Source: Aquarana catesbeiana (lineage: Eukaryota; Chordata; Amphibia; Anura; Ranidae). Taken from it: a stretch of 64,000 bases of DNA. The stretch lies in assembly GCF_042186555.1 (NCBI RefSeq), contig NC_133326.1:587592119-587656118 (forward strand), given 5' to 3'. The notes under the pieces are model-generated. The model saw nothing but the letters and a program-made list of their open reading frames with translations. It was not told the origin of the DNA and ran no database searches. Positions 11,960 to 23,429 of the stretch are shown in pieces; the first letter of the stretch is position 1, and each line of letters begins with the position of its first letter. Made by a program: the position numbers and the translations under genes.

Positions 11960-14006
11960 GGATTATTATAGGGCAACAGAAGAAAATGGGAATGCTTTAG
12001 GAACATATTAAACAAAGGTATCCCACAGTGCATTCCAGTGGGCAACAAGTATAGAAGAGCTAAAGCTAATCCTGGGTGCCTAAACCGAATTGTAAAAAGT
12101 CTTATTAAAGAGAAAAAATGGCCCTTAAAAAAATATAAGGCGGAGGGGTCATTGTCAGCATTCCAACACTACAAGGAATGCAATAAGAAGTGTAAGAACG
12201 CAATCAGGGCATCTAAAGAAAGACTACGAGAAATCCTAAGAAATCTTTAGATATATTTAACGGTAAAAAAAGAGATCAGACCACATTGCCCACATAAGAC
12301 GATGAAGGGAGAACGGTTATGAATGACACAGAGATGGCAACTGTACTAAATACTTTCTTTCCCACTATCTTTTCACAGGAAAAGGAGAGGTATACTGTCC
12401 ACGACTGTATTGTTAGTGACACGGAGCAGGACGTACCCTCGTGGCTAAGAGAGGCCAGAGTCGACAAAAGACTAGAAAAGCTTAACACAAATAAATCTCC
12501 AGGACCAGATGGCTTAAACCCGAGAGTCCTCAAAGAACTCAGTCAGGTTATAGCTAGACCATTATTCCTAATCTTTGGGGACAGCATACGGACAGGAATT
12601 GTAACAGCTGATTGGAGAAATTCCAATGCGGTACCAATATTCGAAAAAGGGCAGAGACATATTCCTGGAAACATTATTTAATAGGTAAATTATTAGAGGG
12701 GATGATATGGGACTATATACAAGAATTTGCTGATGAAAACAGTATCATCAGTAGCAATCGCCATGGGTTTATGAAGGGTTGTTCCTGCCAGACCAATCTA
12801 TTAACATTCTATGAGGAAGTGAGTTATCTAGATAGAGGGAGGCCTGTGGATGTGGTGTATCTGGATTTTGCAAAAGCCTTTGATACAGTTCCCCATAAGC
12901 ACTTAATCTACAAACTGAGATCTATAGGCATGGACCATAGAGTTTGTTCATGGATAGAAAACTGGTTACAGGTGCGTGTCGGAAGGGTGGTGATAAATAA
13001 CGTATACTCAGACTGGTCTGGAGTGATAAGCGGGGTACCACAAGGCTCTCTCTTGGGACCAATTCTGTTTAATTTATTCATAAATTATATAGAGAATGGA
13101 ATAAAAGGCTCAATCTCAGTTTTTGCAGATGACACAAAAATAAGCAGGGCAATAACTTCACATCAGAATATAGAAATTTTACATAAAGACCTGAATAAAA
13201 TAATGGAGTGGGCAACTACCTGGAAAATGAGGTTTAATGTGGAGAAATGTAAGTTAATGCACTTGGGGGCTAAAAACCCAAACACAAACTACTCACTAGG
13301 GGGACAACCTCTGGGTGAATTAAGGATGGAGAAAGATCTGGGGGTCCTAGTAGAAGACAAACTGAGCAATAGCATGCAATGTCAAGCTGCGGCTACCAAA
13401 GCGAGCAGAATATTGGCATGCATAAAAAAGGGGATATACTCCAGAGATAAAACTATAATCCTGCCACTTTATAAAACTCTGGTCAGGCCACATCTGGAGT
13501 ATTCCATGCAGCTCTGGTCACCAGTCCTCAGAAGGGTTGTGCTGGAGAGAGTTCAGAGAAGGGCGATGAAATTAATAAGGGGACTGGAGGACCTCAATTA
13601 TGAGGAACGACTACAAGCACTAAACTTGTTCTCGCTGGAGAAGAGATGCTTGAGAGGGGACTTGATAGTGATTTACAAATACCTCAATGGTGATCCCAGC
13701 GTAGGAAAAAGAACTATTCAGTCTCAGGAAGTAAGAGGACACGGGGCCACACAATGAGATTGGAGGAGAAGCAGTTTAACCTAAAGCTGAGTAGGGGTTT
13801 TTTCACTGTCAGGGCAACAAGGATGTGAAACTCTCTTTCACAATTGGTGGTGTCAGTGGGGAGTATTGATATTTTTAAAAGACTCTTGTACATGCATCTT
13901 AAAGCACACAACATACAAGGATATGGGAAATAACTGACACACACACACCCACCTACACAGGTTGAACTGGATGGACTATTGTCTTTATTCAACCTTACCT
14001 ACTATG
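11960..14006 (+). mobile_element. CR1-clade LINE, 5'-truncated and decayed
   Basis: A non-LTR retrotransposon relic of about 2 kb. It retains the linker before the reverse transcriptase, the transcriptase itself, the conserved C-terminal region and the 3' tail, which ends TTCAACCTTACCTACTATG. The endonuclease and ORF1 regions are absent, as usual after incomplete reverse transcription. A minus-strand copy of the same 3' end lies at 51092-51477. The clade is inferred from the FADD catalytic box and the LEYxxQLWSP / SLEKRxLRGDLI(x)IYKYL stretches. Confidence 0.85.
12038..13757 (+). pseudogene. Reverse transcriptase of the CR1-type LINE, disrupted
   Basis: Copies RNA into DNA during target-primed insertion when intact. 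A lysine-rich linker (12038-12250) is cut by stops. The N-terminal part reads from 12319 and includes NKSPGPDGL. A small deletion or frameshift near 12655-12690 moves the frame, and the main block then reads to a stop at 13757. In that 381-residue block, motif A (VVYLDFAKAFDTVPH) is near residue 81, motif B (GVPQGSLLGP) near 141 and motif C (FADDTK) at 171-176, so the catalytic aspartates remain. Homology continues past the stop (QFNLKLSRGFFTVR) in another frame. It cannot make a full protein. Confidence 0.88.
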
Positions 14007-15387
14007 AGCTGAGACCTCATCTAGCTTTAAGCAGTAGTAAACTGTGGCATTACAAAAAAAATCCCCTGCAAGGTAATGACATCGCATACTAGCACATTAT
14101 GAAATACTTAACTTAGAACAAAGCCCCCCAGCAGTGCGCTGTCACCGCTGACAGGGCTTCCATCTTCCCCTGGTCTTCTTTCTGAGTTTGCTGGCTCTGA
14201 TCCTTTGAATGGCTGAGCCACAATGACGTGTGCACGGAAGTTACTGTATGGGGCTCTAAAGGGACAGCATAGTATGCCGTCCCTTCAGAGCACATGTGCC
14301 GGTGATGTCACTGGCTGCATTCAGTGGAGGAAGAAAAATCCATTCAAGGTGAGCTGGGGGACGGACTCCTCCCATGGGTGCAAGCATCGGCTCGCCAGCC
14401 ATGCAACAGATACAAAAAAGAAATGGATGGCTGCACACCGAAGTGACTGGAAAGTCCCTTTTATTGTAGTTTCACTTAAACATGAAGTAACACCATAGGA
14501 TGGTAGCAATGGCAGGTACAGGTAGATGCGTTTCAAACAGCATTCAGTGTGAGTTAGGAGATATTCACTTTACATACAGGTAAGCCCTATTATAGGCTTA
14601 CCTGTAGGTACAAGCTCAAAAAGAGTTTACTACCACATTAAGGATACCATTGCTACTCATATTGATGTAAGTTGCTTATGTTTAGCATTGATGCTGCCTG
14701 TCTTGTATGATAACTTACCTCACCCTGAAATGCTCTTTCCTGCTCTTAAAGTTTTTTGCTCAGCAGCATCTTATTGAGGAGGGTTTCCTGCAGAAATGAA
14801 CAGTACATGTGGTGGACCCAGTCTTTTTCCTTACAAGACAGCAACAGTCCACGTTGAGGGTAATACCATGTTCAATGTCCAGGGGACAATAAATGATGAG
14901 CCCGCTATAGGACCCTATTTTCCTTGGTGGGCCTGCCATGCAACCTGTGGTTGCCTCCATGGCCATTTGCCAAACCTTAGCTGTCTGAACTAAAAGCATG
15001 ACCCAACACCCTAGCTCCATGTTAATGGATTCCTTTGTTCACCACCAACTTGAACTTTTACCTGTGTCTATGCTCTACTGCGTGACTGACCTTGCAGATG
15101 CACTTTGCCTGATTTGCAGGATAAGCCTCCTCTCTATCCATAATGCAGAGGATCTTTTGACTCAAATGCTGGTCAGTGGAACTCCTGTGCAAGAAGCACC
15201 TTAAGCAACAAGCTTGTAGCCTGCAGTAAGAAAGCAAGAAGTGCAAAAAGGGCTTGCACTAATGCAGGTAGACCGCCTACTCCTGAGACTAGAAAAAGTT
15301 AAATTTGTCCCCCTCAGGCTTTTAGCTCCAGAGTAGGGGGACACCAGTTGGCCATCTGGACTCAATAAATCTCTGCTGTTTGGGTCC
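14007..15387. other. Unassigned DNA with repeat fragments
   Basis: 14420-14545 resembles the dispersed repeat at 5095-5225. A 12-bp stem-loop, TACAGGTAAGCC paired with GGCTTACCTGTA, lies at 14575-14606 and looks like a MITE tip. 14660-15387 may hold decayed DIRS sequence upstream of the transcriptase, but I see no motif to confirm it. Confidence 0.4.
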
Positions 15388-16085
15388 AGATCATTGTTTC
15401 CAGCTGTTCAGAAGCTCCTCCTTCAGGGATCATTGCCTCAGTCCTGAATGAGAAACTCTTTCAGGGTTTTAACCCAAACCTGTTCAGCTTCCACAGGAAT
15501 TGGAGGCATTCAGCCAATTTTGGATTTCAAACTCTCAACTTATTTCTTGCTGGTTTAAAAGTTTCACATCAAATTTTCAAGGGCAGTCATTTCCCCTCTC
15601 CTTCAAAAAGATTTTCTTGCCTCCATGGATAGCCGAGATAATTACTTGTACATTCCTATGTTTTCTTCTCACTGCTATCTGCACTTTGTTGTGGGTGCTC
15701 TGCTTTGTTCTCCAGGGATTTATTGTTGTGGGATACCTAGATGATCTCTTATTAAAGTACACATTCTTCCTAAACCTGTCAGCCAATGTCCATCAGACTG
15801 CAGAGAATCCATTGGATCCTTGGCTTTCAGAATTCATTGTTGGAACCAACTCAATGATTACAGTACCCAGGCTGTCATTGGATACAGCCCTCTCTAGGAC
15901 CTTCCTGCTCCAGGACAAACACTTTATCTCATTGCTCTAATGTCTGGGCTCTTCAGTCCCTGGGTCGACTCTCGATTCGTACCTGCATATAGGGTTTTGG
16001 CCCTGATGGTAGTCTCTTTCCAGGCAGTGCCGTATACCCAATTTTACTTAAGACCATTACAGCTCAACATTCTGGCAACTTGGAC
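15388..16085 (+). pseudogene. DIRS-like retrotransposon reverse transcriptase relic
   Basis: In shifting plus-strand frames the stretch reads like a DIRS/Ngaro-group transcriptase in the right order: FQGFNPNLFS near 15460, FQTLNLFLA near 15525, an altered match to the 'RDAYLHIPIF' block near 15630 (YLYIPMFSSH), the catalytic box VVGYLDDLLLK near 15725-15757, SLDTALSRTFLLQDK near 15875, then VPAYRVLALMVVSFQAVPY and LRPLQLNILATW near 15980-16085. Stops and frameshifts interrupt it throughout. The longest open piece is 15500-15940. No tyrosine recombinase or terminal repeats were found nearby. This is recognition from motif order, not alignment. Confidence 0.72.
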
Positions 16086-16345
16086 AAACACTGCAGTCTG
16101 CATTGATTACTACTGACCTCTGCGCTCTGCATTATATACCAATGACCTCTGAACTCTGCCTTACTTATTTCTGACCCCTGAACTCTGTTACTACTGACTC
16201 CTGCACTCTGTATTTCGATACTACTGACCCCTGCATTACTTGCTTCTTACCCCTACAGTCTGCCTTACTACTGGACCCCTGCACTCTGCCTTATTTCTGA
16301 ACTCTGCTGTCTATTGACCACAACACTGTGCTTTTCAAACTACTG
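16086..16345. repeat. Degenerate minisatellite (CTGACCCCTGCACTCTG)
   Basis: About nine imperfect units of 25-30 bp built round 'TACTACTGACCCCTGCACTCTGCCTTA'-like text, with many substitutions and length changes. It starts directly after the last recognisable DIRS codon, so it may be part of that element's 3' region or a later expansion. Confidence 0.65.
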
Positions 16346-16717
16346 ATCCCTGCCTGGTAGGCCTTTATGAGGACCTGCGATTCCTAATGCAGCTCTGGTA
16401 GTTTCTATATTTATTTTCTGTCTTCAGTAGAGTTTGCCATTGCCTACCTGTCATAATTATCCTCCGTGCTTCAGTGACTTGCTATTGACCCAGTAGACGT
16501 ATGCTTTAACTAAAGCCATCAGGTTAGAAACATGACAACTACCGTTGCTAGAACATAGTTAGAAATTACCTACAGCTTCACTGTGTCTAATACTCCCCTC
16601 TTACATGTGTAGCATATGAATTCATAGATGTCTGACACTCTAAATTGTCCAGCTTGGCCAAAGTAAATGAAGCTGAAAAAAGGGAATACAGACCTCATTA
16701 ATAATTGAATATGCAGA
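16346..16717. other. No feature recognised
   Basis: Short unique stretch between the minisatellite and the Tc1 element. Confidence 0.5.
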
Positions 16718-18312
16718 TACAGTATCTCACAAAAGTGAGTACACCCCTCAAATTTTTGTAAATATTTTATTATATCTTTACATTGTAGCAAAGTGTCATT
16801 TGTTCAGTGTTGTCACATGAAAAGTATAGAGTGTAGAGCTTGTATAACAATGTATATTTGCTGTCCCCTCAAACTAACTCAACACACAGCCATTAATGTC
16901 TAAACATCTGGCAACAAAAGTGAGTACACCCCTAAGTGAAAATGTCCAAATTTGGCGCAAAGCGTCAATATTTTGTGTGGCCACCATTATTTTCCAGCAC
17001 TGCCTTAACCCTCTTGGGCATGGAGTTAACCAGAGCTTCACATGTTGCCACCGGAGTCCTCTTCCACTCCTCCATGACGTCATCACAGAGTTGGTGGATG
17101 TTAGCGACCTTGCGCTCCTCCACCTTCTGCTTGAGGATGCCCCACAGATGCTCAATAGGGTTTAGGTCTGGAGACAGGCTTGGCCAGTCCATCACCCTCA
17201 GCTTCTTTAGCAAGGCAGTGGTAGTCTTGGAGGTGTGTTTGGGGTTGTTATCATGTTGGTATACTGCCCTGCGGCCCAGTCTGCTTCAGTATGTCATAGT
17301 ACATGTTCCCTCAATGAACTGTAGCTCCCCAGTGCCGGCAGCACTCATGCAGCCCCAGACCTTGACACTCCCACCACCATGCTTGACTGTAGGCAAGAAA
17401 CACTTGTCTTTGTAATCCTCACCTAGTTGGCACCACACACGCTTGACACCATCCAAACCAAATAAGTTTATCTTGGTCTCATCAGACCACAAGACATGGT
17501 TCCAGTAATCCATGTCCTTTGTCTGCAGCAAACTGTTTGCGGGCTTTCTTGTGCATCATCTTTAGAAGAGGTTTCCTTCTGGGACGATAGCCATGCAGAC
17601 CAATTTGATGCAGCGTGTGGCGTATGGTCTGAGCACTGACAGGCTGACCCCCCACCCCTTCAACCTCTGCAGTAATGCTGGCAGAACTCATACGTCTATT
17701 TCCCAAAGACAACCTCTGGATATGACGCTGAGCACGTGCACTCAACTTCTTTGGTCGACCATGGTGAGGCCTGTTCTGAGTGGAACCTGTCCTGTTAAAC
17801 TGCTGTATGGTCTTGGCCACCGTGCTGCAGCTCAGTTTCAGGGTCTTGGCAATCTTCTTATAGCCTAGGCCACCCTTATGTAATGCAACAATTCTTTTTA
17901 TCAGATCCTCAGAGAGTTCTTTGCCATGAGGTGCCATGTTGAACTTCCAGTGACCAGTATGAGAGAGTGAGAGCGATAACACCAAATTTAACACTCCTGC
18001 TCCCAAATTCACACCTGAGACCTTGTAACATTAATGAGTCACATGACACCGGGGAGGGAAAATGGCTAATTGGGCCCAATTTGAACATTTTCACTTAGGG
18101 GTGTACTCACTTTTGTTGCCAGCGGTTTAGACATTAATGGCTGTGTGTTGAGTTATTTGGCGGGAACAGCAAATTTACACTGTTATACAAGCTATACACT
18201 CACTTCTTTATATTGTAGCAAATTGTAATTTCTTCAGTGTTGTCACATGAAAAGATATAATAAAATATTTACAAAAATGTGAGGGGTGTACTCACTTTTG
18301 TGAGATACCGTA
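16718..18312 (-). mobile_element. Tc1/mariner element with IR/DR ends, nearly full length
   Basis: A 1.6-kb Tc1-type cut-and-paste transposon. Long inverted repeats of about 230 bp lie at 16718-16950 and 18080-18312, both ending in TA. Each repeat holds two direct copies of AAAAGTGAGTACACCCCT (at 16732 and 16917 on the left, and their complements near 18099 and 18287), the IR/DR layout seen in Sleeping Beauty-like elements, where the transposase binds both sites. The transposase is on the minus strand and broken. Length and layout are close to complete, so this is a recent copy compared with the other Tc1 relics here. Confidence 0.92.
16965..17937 (-). pseudogene. Tc1 transposase (DD34E), disrupted
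   Basis: DNA transposase that would bind the element's ends and move it. The start MAPHGKELSEDL at 17937 is chosen because it matches the family start; an upstream in-frame extension to 18012 lies in the 5' leader. The N-terminal paired-like helix-turn-helix reads well (GLGYKKIAKTL, then GRPKKLS). A frameshift near 17520-17530 breaks it. The second frame holds WSDETKINLFG (first D), a stop at 17286-17288, then QHDNNPKHTS (second D) and SPDLNPIEHLWG (the E). All three catalytic residues survive, but the frameshift, the stop and a likely short deletion before the stop abolish the full protein. Confidence 0.92.
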
Positions 18313-18613
18313 ACTTCATAGACCCAGTTCAGTGTGACAAACTCTATTCATTTTGTGTAAGATCAGTTTAGCACATCTCTTCTCAATGGCACTATTCAAA
18401 TACGAACATCTGGCCATGCTTTAGGATTTCCCAAACAGCTGCAGAGACATATATAGTTCACTGAATATAAAATGCTGTTAAGGTGGACAGATGTTTGGGG
18501 TGGCAGGAAATACAATCTGAAGAAGCTCTATACAGCATGTCAGGCACTAACATAGAGCACTACTTGCACAAATTATTTTGAAGTGAGCATGTATGTCAGA
18601 TGTAAGCCCTAAT
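18313..18613. other. No feature recognised
   Basis: Unique-looking DNA between two transposons. Confidence 0.5.
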
Positions 18614-19567
18614 TTAACCACTTGCCGACCAGCCGCCGCAGTTGTACTGCGGCAGAATGGCACGGCTGAGCGAAACGACGTTATGTTATGTCGCTTCGCC
18701 CTGTGGCCACTAGGGGCGCGCACCCGCTGCTTGCCCTCCGAAGCCGATGTGAGTCCCCGGGGGTCACGATCAGCGCCGGGGTCCCATGATCGCTGGTGAC
18801 ACAGGGAGAACTGGGATCGGTGTGTGTAAACAGTTTACGGTTCTCTGAAGGGAGAAGAGACTGATCGTCTGTTCATACAGTGTATAAACAGCGATCTGTC
18901 ATCTCCCCTACACAGTCCCATCCCCCCTTCAGTTAGAACACACATAGGGAACACATTAACCCCTTGATCGCCCACTAGTGTTAACCCCTTCCCTGCCAGT
19001 GACATTTTTACAGTAATCAGTGCATTTTTATAGCACTGATCGCTGTATAAATGACAATGGTCCCAAAAGTGTCCGATGTGTCCGCCATAATCTCACAGTC
19101 CCGATAAATAGCCGCCTTTACTAGTAAAAAAAATTAATAATAAAAATGCCATAAAACTATCCCCTTTTTTGTAGACGCTATAACTTTTGCGCAAAACAAT
19201 CAATATACGCTTATTGCAATTTTTTTTTTACCAAAGCTATGTAGAAGAATACATATCGGCCTAAACTAAGGGAAAAAAAAATTATATATATTTTTGGGGG
19301 ATATTATAGAAAAAAATTGAAATATTGCGTTTTTTTTTTCAAAATTGATGCTCTTTTTTTGTTTATAGCGGAAAAAATAGAAACCACAAAGGTGATCAAA
19401 TACCACCAAAAGAAAGCTCTATTTATGGGGGAAAAAAAAGACGTCAATTTTGTTTGGGTGCAACGTCACACGACCGCGCAATTGTCAGTTAAAATGACGC
19501 AGTGCCGAATCGCAAAAAGAGCTCTGGTCAGGAAGGGGGTAAAATCTTCCAGGGCTGAAGCGGTTAA
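18614..19567. mobile_element. TTAA-flanked 954-bp TIR element
   Basis: Starts TTAACCACTTGCCGACC and ends GGGCTGAAGCGGTTAA, so the short terminal repeats match over TTAACC(A/G)CTT, with TTAA at both edges. The left part is GC-rich with the self-complementary GCCGCAGTTGTACTGCGGC; the right part is AT-rich and includes GGTGATCAAATAC. The same right end recurs at 39631-39906, and left-end pieces recur at 46651 and 47815. No transposase is encoded. TTAA targeting suggests piggyBac or Kolobok; that is inference. Confidence 0.75.
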
Positions 19568-20378
19568 TTATGGCATTAAAATCTTGTTGGATAAATAGTT
19601 CAGCTCCGCAATACAAGCTGCGCAAATGTCTAAAGAAAAGTATCGACAGCCGTTATCAATTTTTAGACAATCGGTACAGCCAGTGAATACAAAGAATTGG
19701 GTGAAAAGGTACATCATGCAGGATTTTTAGCCAATTTTTGATAGTTATGACATGTCAAAACAATAAGACGGGTCATATTATAATGACTGCAATCTGAGCA
19801 GAACTGAGCTCTGGGTATCTGATGGCAATAACCCTCTCTTAATGGTTACATCGCCCCTTTGCCATGGACTGTGAGTCCTGTGGTGAAATGCTACCCACCC
19901 TGTCTCTGGGAGTCAGAGGGGTGCAAAAATAACTAGGAAATGCTTAGAAACTGGTTTTGTCACACATTTTTGATGTGTATATAAAATACAGCAGTTTACA
20001 AAGCATCCTGGACTACTCCCTATGATAGATGATGTCAGGACTGGAACTATGCAGGAACTGTAGGGCAGAAGGTCACTCCACTTCACATTGTCAGCATGGA
20101 TCCAGTGCAAGGCAGAATCAAAAATCCTGGGACTGCCCTGTAGCTGAGCCAATCATAGTTCATAACTAAAATATGTCTTAACACCCATTGATTCTAATGA
20201 TATTGAGAAACAAGGCGAATGAGTGTTTAAACAAAAGGGAGGGAACGAGCTAGTCTTAAATACTTTTGATTACTTAAAAGTTTGAGATAAAAAAAAAATT
20301 CTAGTTTGATGGTATGTGCAGCCTGGCTGGTCACAGAAAAAAATATTTTGTGTAGAAGTACCCTTGCCATTAACAATA
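19568..20378. other. No feature recognised
   Basis: Unique-looking DNA with no supported gene or repeat. Confidence 0.5.
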
Positions 20379-20718
20379 TACACTATATTACCAAAAGTAT
20401 CGGGACACCTGCCTTTACACGCACATGAACTTCAATGGCATCCCAGTCTTGGTCTGTAGGGTTCAATATTGAGTTGGCCCACCCTTTGCAGCTATAAAAG
20501 CTTCAACTCTTCTGGGAAGGCTGTCCACAAGGTTTAGGAGTGTGTCTATGGGAATGTTTGACCATTCTTCCAGAAGCGCATTTGTGTGGTCAGGCACTGA
20601 TGTGGACGAGAAGGCCTGGCTCGCAGTCTCTGTGAGGTCAGGACTCTGTGCAGGCCAATCAAGTTCCTCCACCCCAAACTCACTGATCCATGTCTTTATG
20701 GATGTGGTTTTTGCACAT
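20379..20718 (-). pseudogene. Tc1 element end with transposase C-terminus, truncated
   Basis: The outer end TACACTATATTACCAAAAGT is a Tc1-type terminus of a different family from 16718-18312. Inside it, the minus strand at 20463-20672 reads EELDWPAQSPDLT, then NALLEEWSNIP and SLPRRVEAFIAAKGGPTQY, the C-terminal part of a Tc1 transposase. An internal deletion after SPDLT removes the NPIE block, so the catalytic glutamate is gone. Homology stops near 20718, where a minisatellite begins; the other end is missing. Confidence 0.85.
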
Positions 20719-20726
20719 CTCCAGTG

Positions 20727-21020
20727 TAATGTTCACAGTCTCTGACCTTGTATAGTATCATGTCCGCAACCTCTGACCAGCTCTTGTGTAATACTTGCAA
20801 TCTTTGACCACCTCCTGAATTATGTTCAGTCTCTGACCATTTCTTGTATCATGTCCGCAATCTCTTACCATCTTTTTTATCATGTCTGACCATTTCTTGC
20901 ATTATGTCAGCTTTCTCTGACCATCTCTTCTGCCATGTCCAATCTTTGACCATCTCCTGAATTTTTTTCACAGTCTCTGACAATCTCCTGTACCATGTCA
21001 ATGGTCTTTGATTATACCCC
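20727..21020. repeat. Degenerate ~35-bp minisatellite (TCTCTGACCATCTCTTG)
   Basis: About eight imperfect copies of a unit like 'CAGTCTCTGACCATCTCTTGTATCATGTCCG', each beginning with a TCTCTGACC or TCTTTGACC core. It begins where the Tc1 fragment breaks off. Confidence 0.65.
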
Positions 21021-21909
21021 CTTGTGTTTCTGCTATCTCTGATAATGAATATTCACTGAATTTTATGTGTGGCCCTTAGGTGATGTCGGGGGTGGAAATT
21101 GAAAGTTGACAACCACTGCCCAAGAGACTGGAGCCTGATTTTTGTCGGTTTGCTTCTTGGTGAAGATACTGGGCAGATAGCCAGAGGACAGGTAAGAGGT
21201 CCCAATTATTTCCAGCTGCTCCCTTGGGAGTCATTTCTAAATACAGGTGATTGCACAGCTAAACAGTAGTGCCATCTAGATCCAGTGATGAGAAAATAGC
21301 CAGCACACCAGTTGTAAGTCTAGATATAGAAGTCCATATCAACAAAAAAGATAACTGATGTTTCAAAGGTATGACCGTCCTCTTTAGCAAGGTGATAAGC
21401 AATGGACTGATAACACTACTTGAGTTTTCCGTGCAGCAGAAGCAGAGCGCAGGGACGTTAGGAGCTCACTGGATTTTTGATTGGATCAACAGGTATTTCC
21501 CAGGCATATCAGACCAAATAATCTTATAAAAGATGGGAATCTGACTTGGATGGAACACATTTGAAAGTATAAAGACAACACAGGAAAGATAGACCAGGGA
21601 AGGATGACCTTAGTCATTCCAGATGTTTCTGAAGTACATTTGGCTGAACACTAGTTTTTTTTTTTTGTTGGCATATTCTGAGGGTTAAAGGTTACCTTTT
21701 GCACGTGTCATCCACCAAGAATGCTCTCTTTTGCTCTGTATAGAATGTTATAAACATATCTAGGAGCTGCCTTCTCATTTGTGACACCTAGCTATCATGT
21801 TGATCCTTTAGCTTAAATACTTTATTAATTACTGACCCAGAATCATGTATGCAAATCAGGCTGTTCTCTGCATGTTTGTTTTAGCTCAGTGATGCAAAGT
21901 TTTTAAGCC
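21021..21909. other. Unassigned DNA with a repeat fragment
   Basis: 21290-21420 resembles a dispersed-repeat head (AGCCAGCACACCAG ... AACTGATGTTTCAAAGG ... AGCAAGGTGATAAGCA). The rest shows nothing I can name. Confidence 0.4.
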
Positions 21910-21924
21910 CAAACTTCTCCTTTA

Positions 21925-22698
21925 GTAATAGAAAATTGGTGAGTGCTCCACGCCAAATAGTAAATTTGTAAAGACAAAAACAATAATTTAAATAAAGCTG
22001 TTCCCCACAATGACTGTGGTAGTACTCATAAAGCAATATGTGATTTAAAAGGGGCGCTCGTGATACTAAATCTATTAAATAAATCTAAACAGCAATTATT
22101 AAATGAAGATAAATAAACATACATATGGTAGTGCCAATAAATCAAATAACTTAATCTAATGACAATAAAGCCAACCGTGGTTAGATGAATAAATCAATAA
22201 AAAGTCCCAAACATAAAGTTCATTGTAATCTAGAACAGATTCTTCTGTGTAGAAATGTTTCCAAAAAGGTAGTGGGTCATCCTTCACCAAACACTAAAGT
22301 GACACCCAACGTGTACCAGAGAAGTGATCTGCTTACCAGAAGTATTTGACTTCTTTAATTAAAAAGAAAGTAAAAAAAACTCTTTGGCAGGATAATGCCT
22401 GCTCACATATAATATGGCTGGAGATGTATAGGAACCTTCCTTCTCAGAGTGATACGTGGGATATGTGGAAAAAATGGTAAACATCCATAGCGTAATACCG
22501 TTTATTAAAAAAAGGTAAAAAAAGCAATAGCCAAATGGCCGCTTACATATACATATGGCTTGTTTCTAATGGACGGCTGTATGTGGCGCCTTACTTCCAC
22601 CTCCGTGCTTTTATTGATGTATTCATTCAACCACGGTTGGCTTTATTGTCATTAGATTAAGTTATTTGATTTATTGGCACTACCATATGTATGTTTAT
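21925..22698. mobile_element. 774-bp retro-inserted unit with inverted arms and 15-bp target duplication
   Basis: The sequence CAAACTTCTCCTTTA occurs exactly at 21910-21924 and again at 22699-22713, directly bordering a 774-bp insert. A 15-bp direct duplication fits target-primed (LINE-driven) insertion. Inside, 22113-22202 and 22609-22698 are inverted copies of about 90 bp with only a few mismatches; the right arm ends exactly at the insertion border. There is no poly(A) tail and no protein frame. Its middle (CATCCTTCACC ... TGCTTACCAGAAG) resembles 27054-27090, so it belongs to a repeated family. Class unknown. Confidence 0.75.
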
Positions 22699-22770
22699 CA
22701 AACTTCTCCTTTATCAAGTAACTAATTCCCAGATCTCTCAATTACTAGGCAGATTTGGGGTTAACCAGGT

Positions 22771-23056
22771 CTTAGGCCTCATTTATATGTGCAGTGCCCT
22801 CCATGTTGGATTGCTCTTCAGAGGTCATTTTGACAGGCAGTGGGGAGGCAATATGTCTCCTCTTCATCAGCTGTTTTAACTCCTTGGACCCTTCACCGCT
22901 GCAAATGATTGTGGGGCGGCCTCATTCAGTGGTACTGCAGCATAGGTACACCCCGATCTGCTGCCTTTAGGGGGGCAGTTGAGAGGTGGTTAAAAATACA
23001 GCTCTGCTGCATGGTCTTTACCGCCCTCCAACCACAAGTGTAAACAAGTCCTTAGA
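22771..23056. mobile_element. MITE with diverged TIRs
   Basis: TTAGGCCTCATTTATATGTG at the left pairs imperfectly with the complement of CACAAGTGTAAACAAGTCCTTA at the right. No coding capacity. The ends are diverged, so the boundaries are approximate. Confidence 0.5.
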
Positions 23057-23126
23057 CACTTTTATTTATCTTAGGTTGCAGAACTCCAGTGCAGGTATTT
23101 GGATACCACGGGAACAGAAAACCTTA

Positions 23127-23426
23127 AGCCGCGTACACACGAGCGGAATGTCCAACAGAAAAAGTCTGAAGTCTATCGGGAAAACCGCTCATCTGTATGC
23201 TGTTCTGACAGACCAAAAACGACGCAAAAAGTACGAGACGGAAGCTATTGGCAACTGTCTATTGAACTTCCTTTTTCTAGTCCCGTTGTACGTGCTGTAT
23301 GTCACCGCGTTCTGGATGGTCGGACTTTGGTTTGACCGTGTGTAGGCAAGACCGCTTGAATGGAGTTCCGTCAGAGAAACCTTCGGAGTTTATTCCGACG
23401 GCAAAACTGGTCGTGTGTACGCGCCA
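23127..23426. mobile_element. PIF/Harbinger-like MITE (GCGTACACACGA ends)
   Basis: A 300-bp element whose ends, GCCGCGTACACACGA and TCGTGTGTACGCGCC, are inverted repeats. TTA flanks both sides (23124-23126 and 23427-23429), a 3-bp duplication typical of PIF/Harbinger. The related element at 27303-27741 has CCTGTACACACGGTCGG ends. Confidence 0.7.
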
Positions 23427-23429
23427 TTA

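Noticed and set aside
13714..13992. Minus-strand frame over the LINE tail
   Set aside because: Shadow of the plus-strand CR1 sequence.
16874..17415. Plus-strand frames across the Tc1 element
   Set aside because: Shadows of the minus-strand transposase; the Tc1 motifs are on the other strand.
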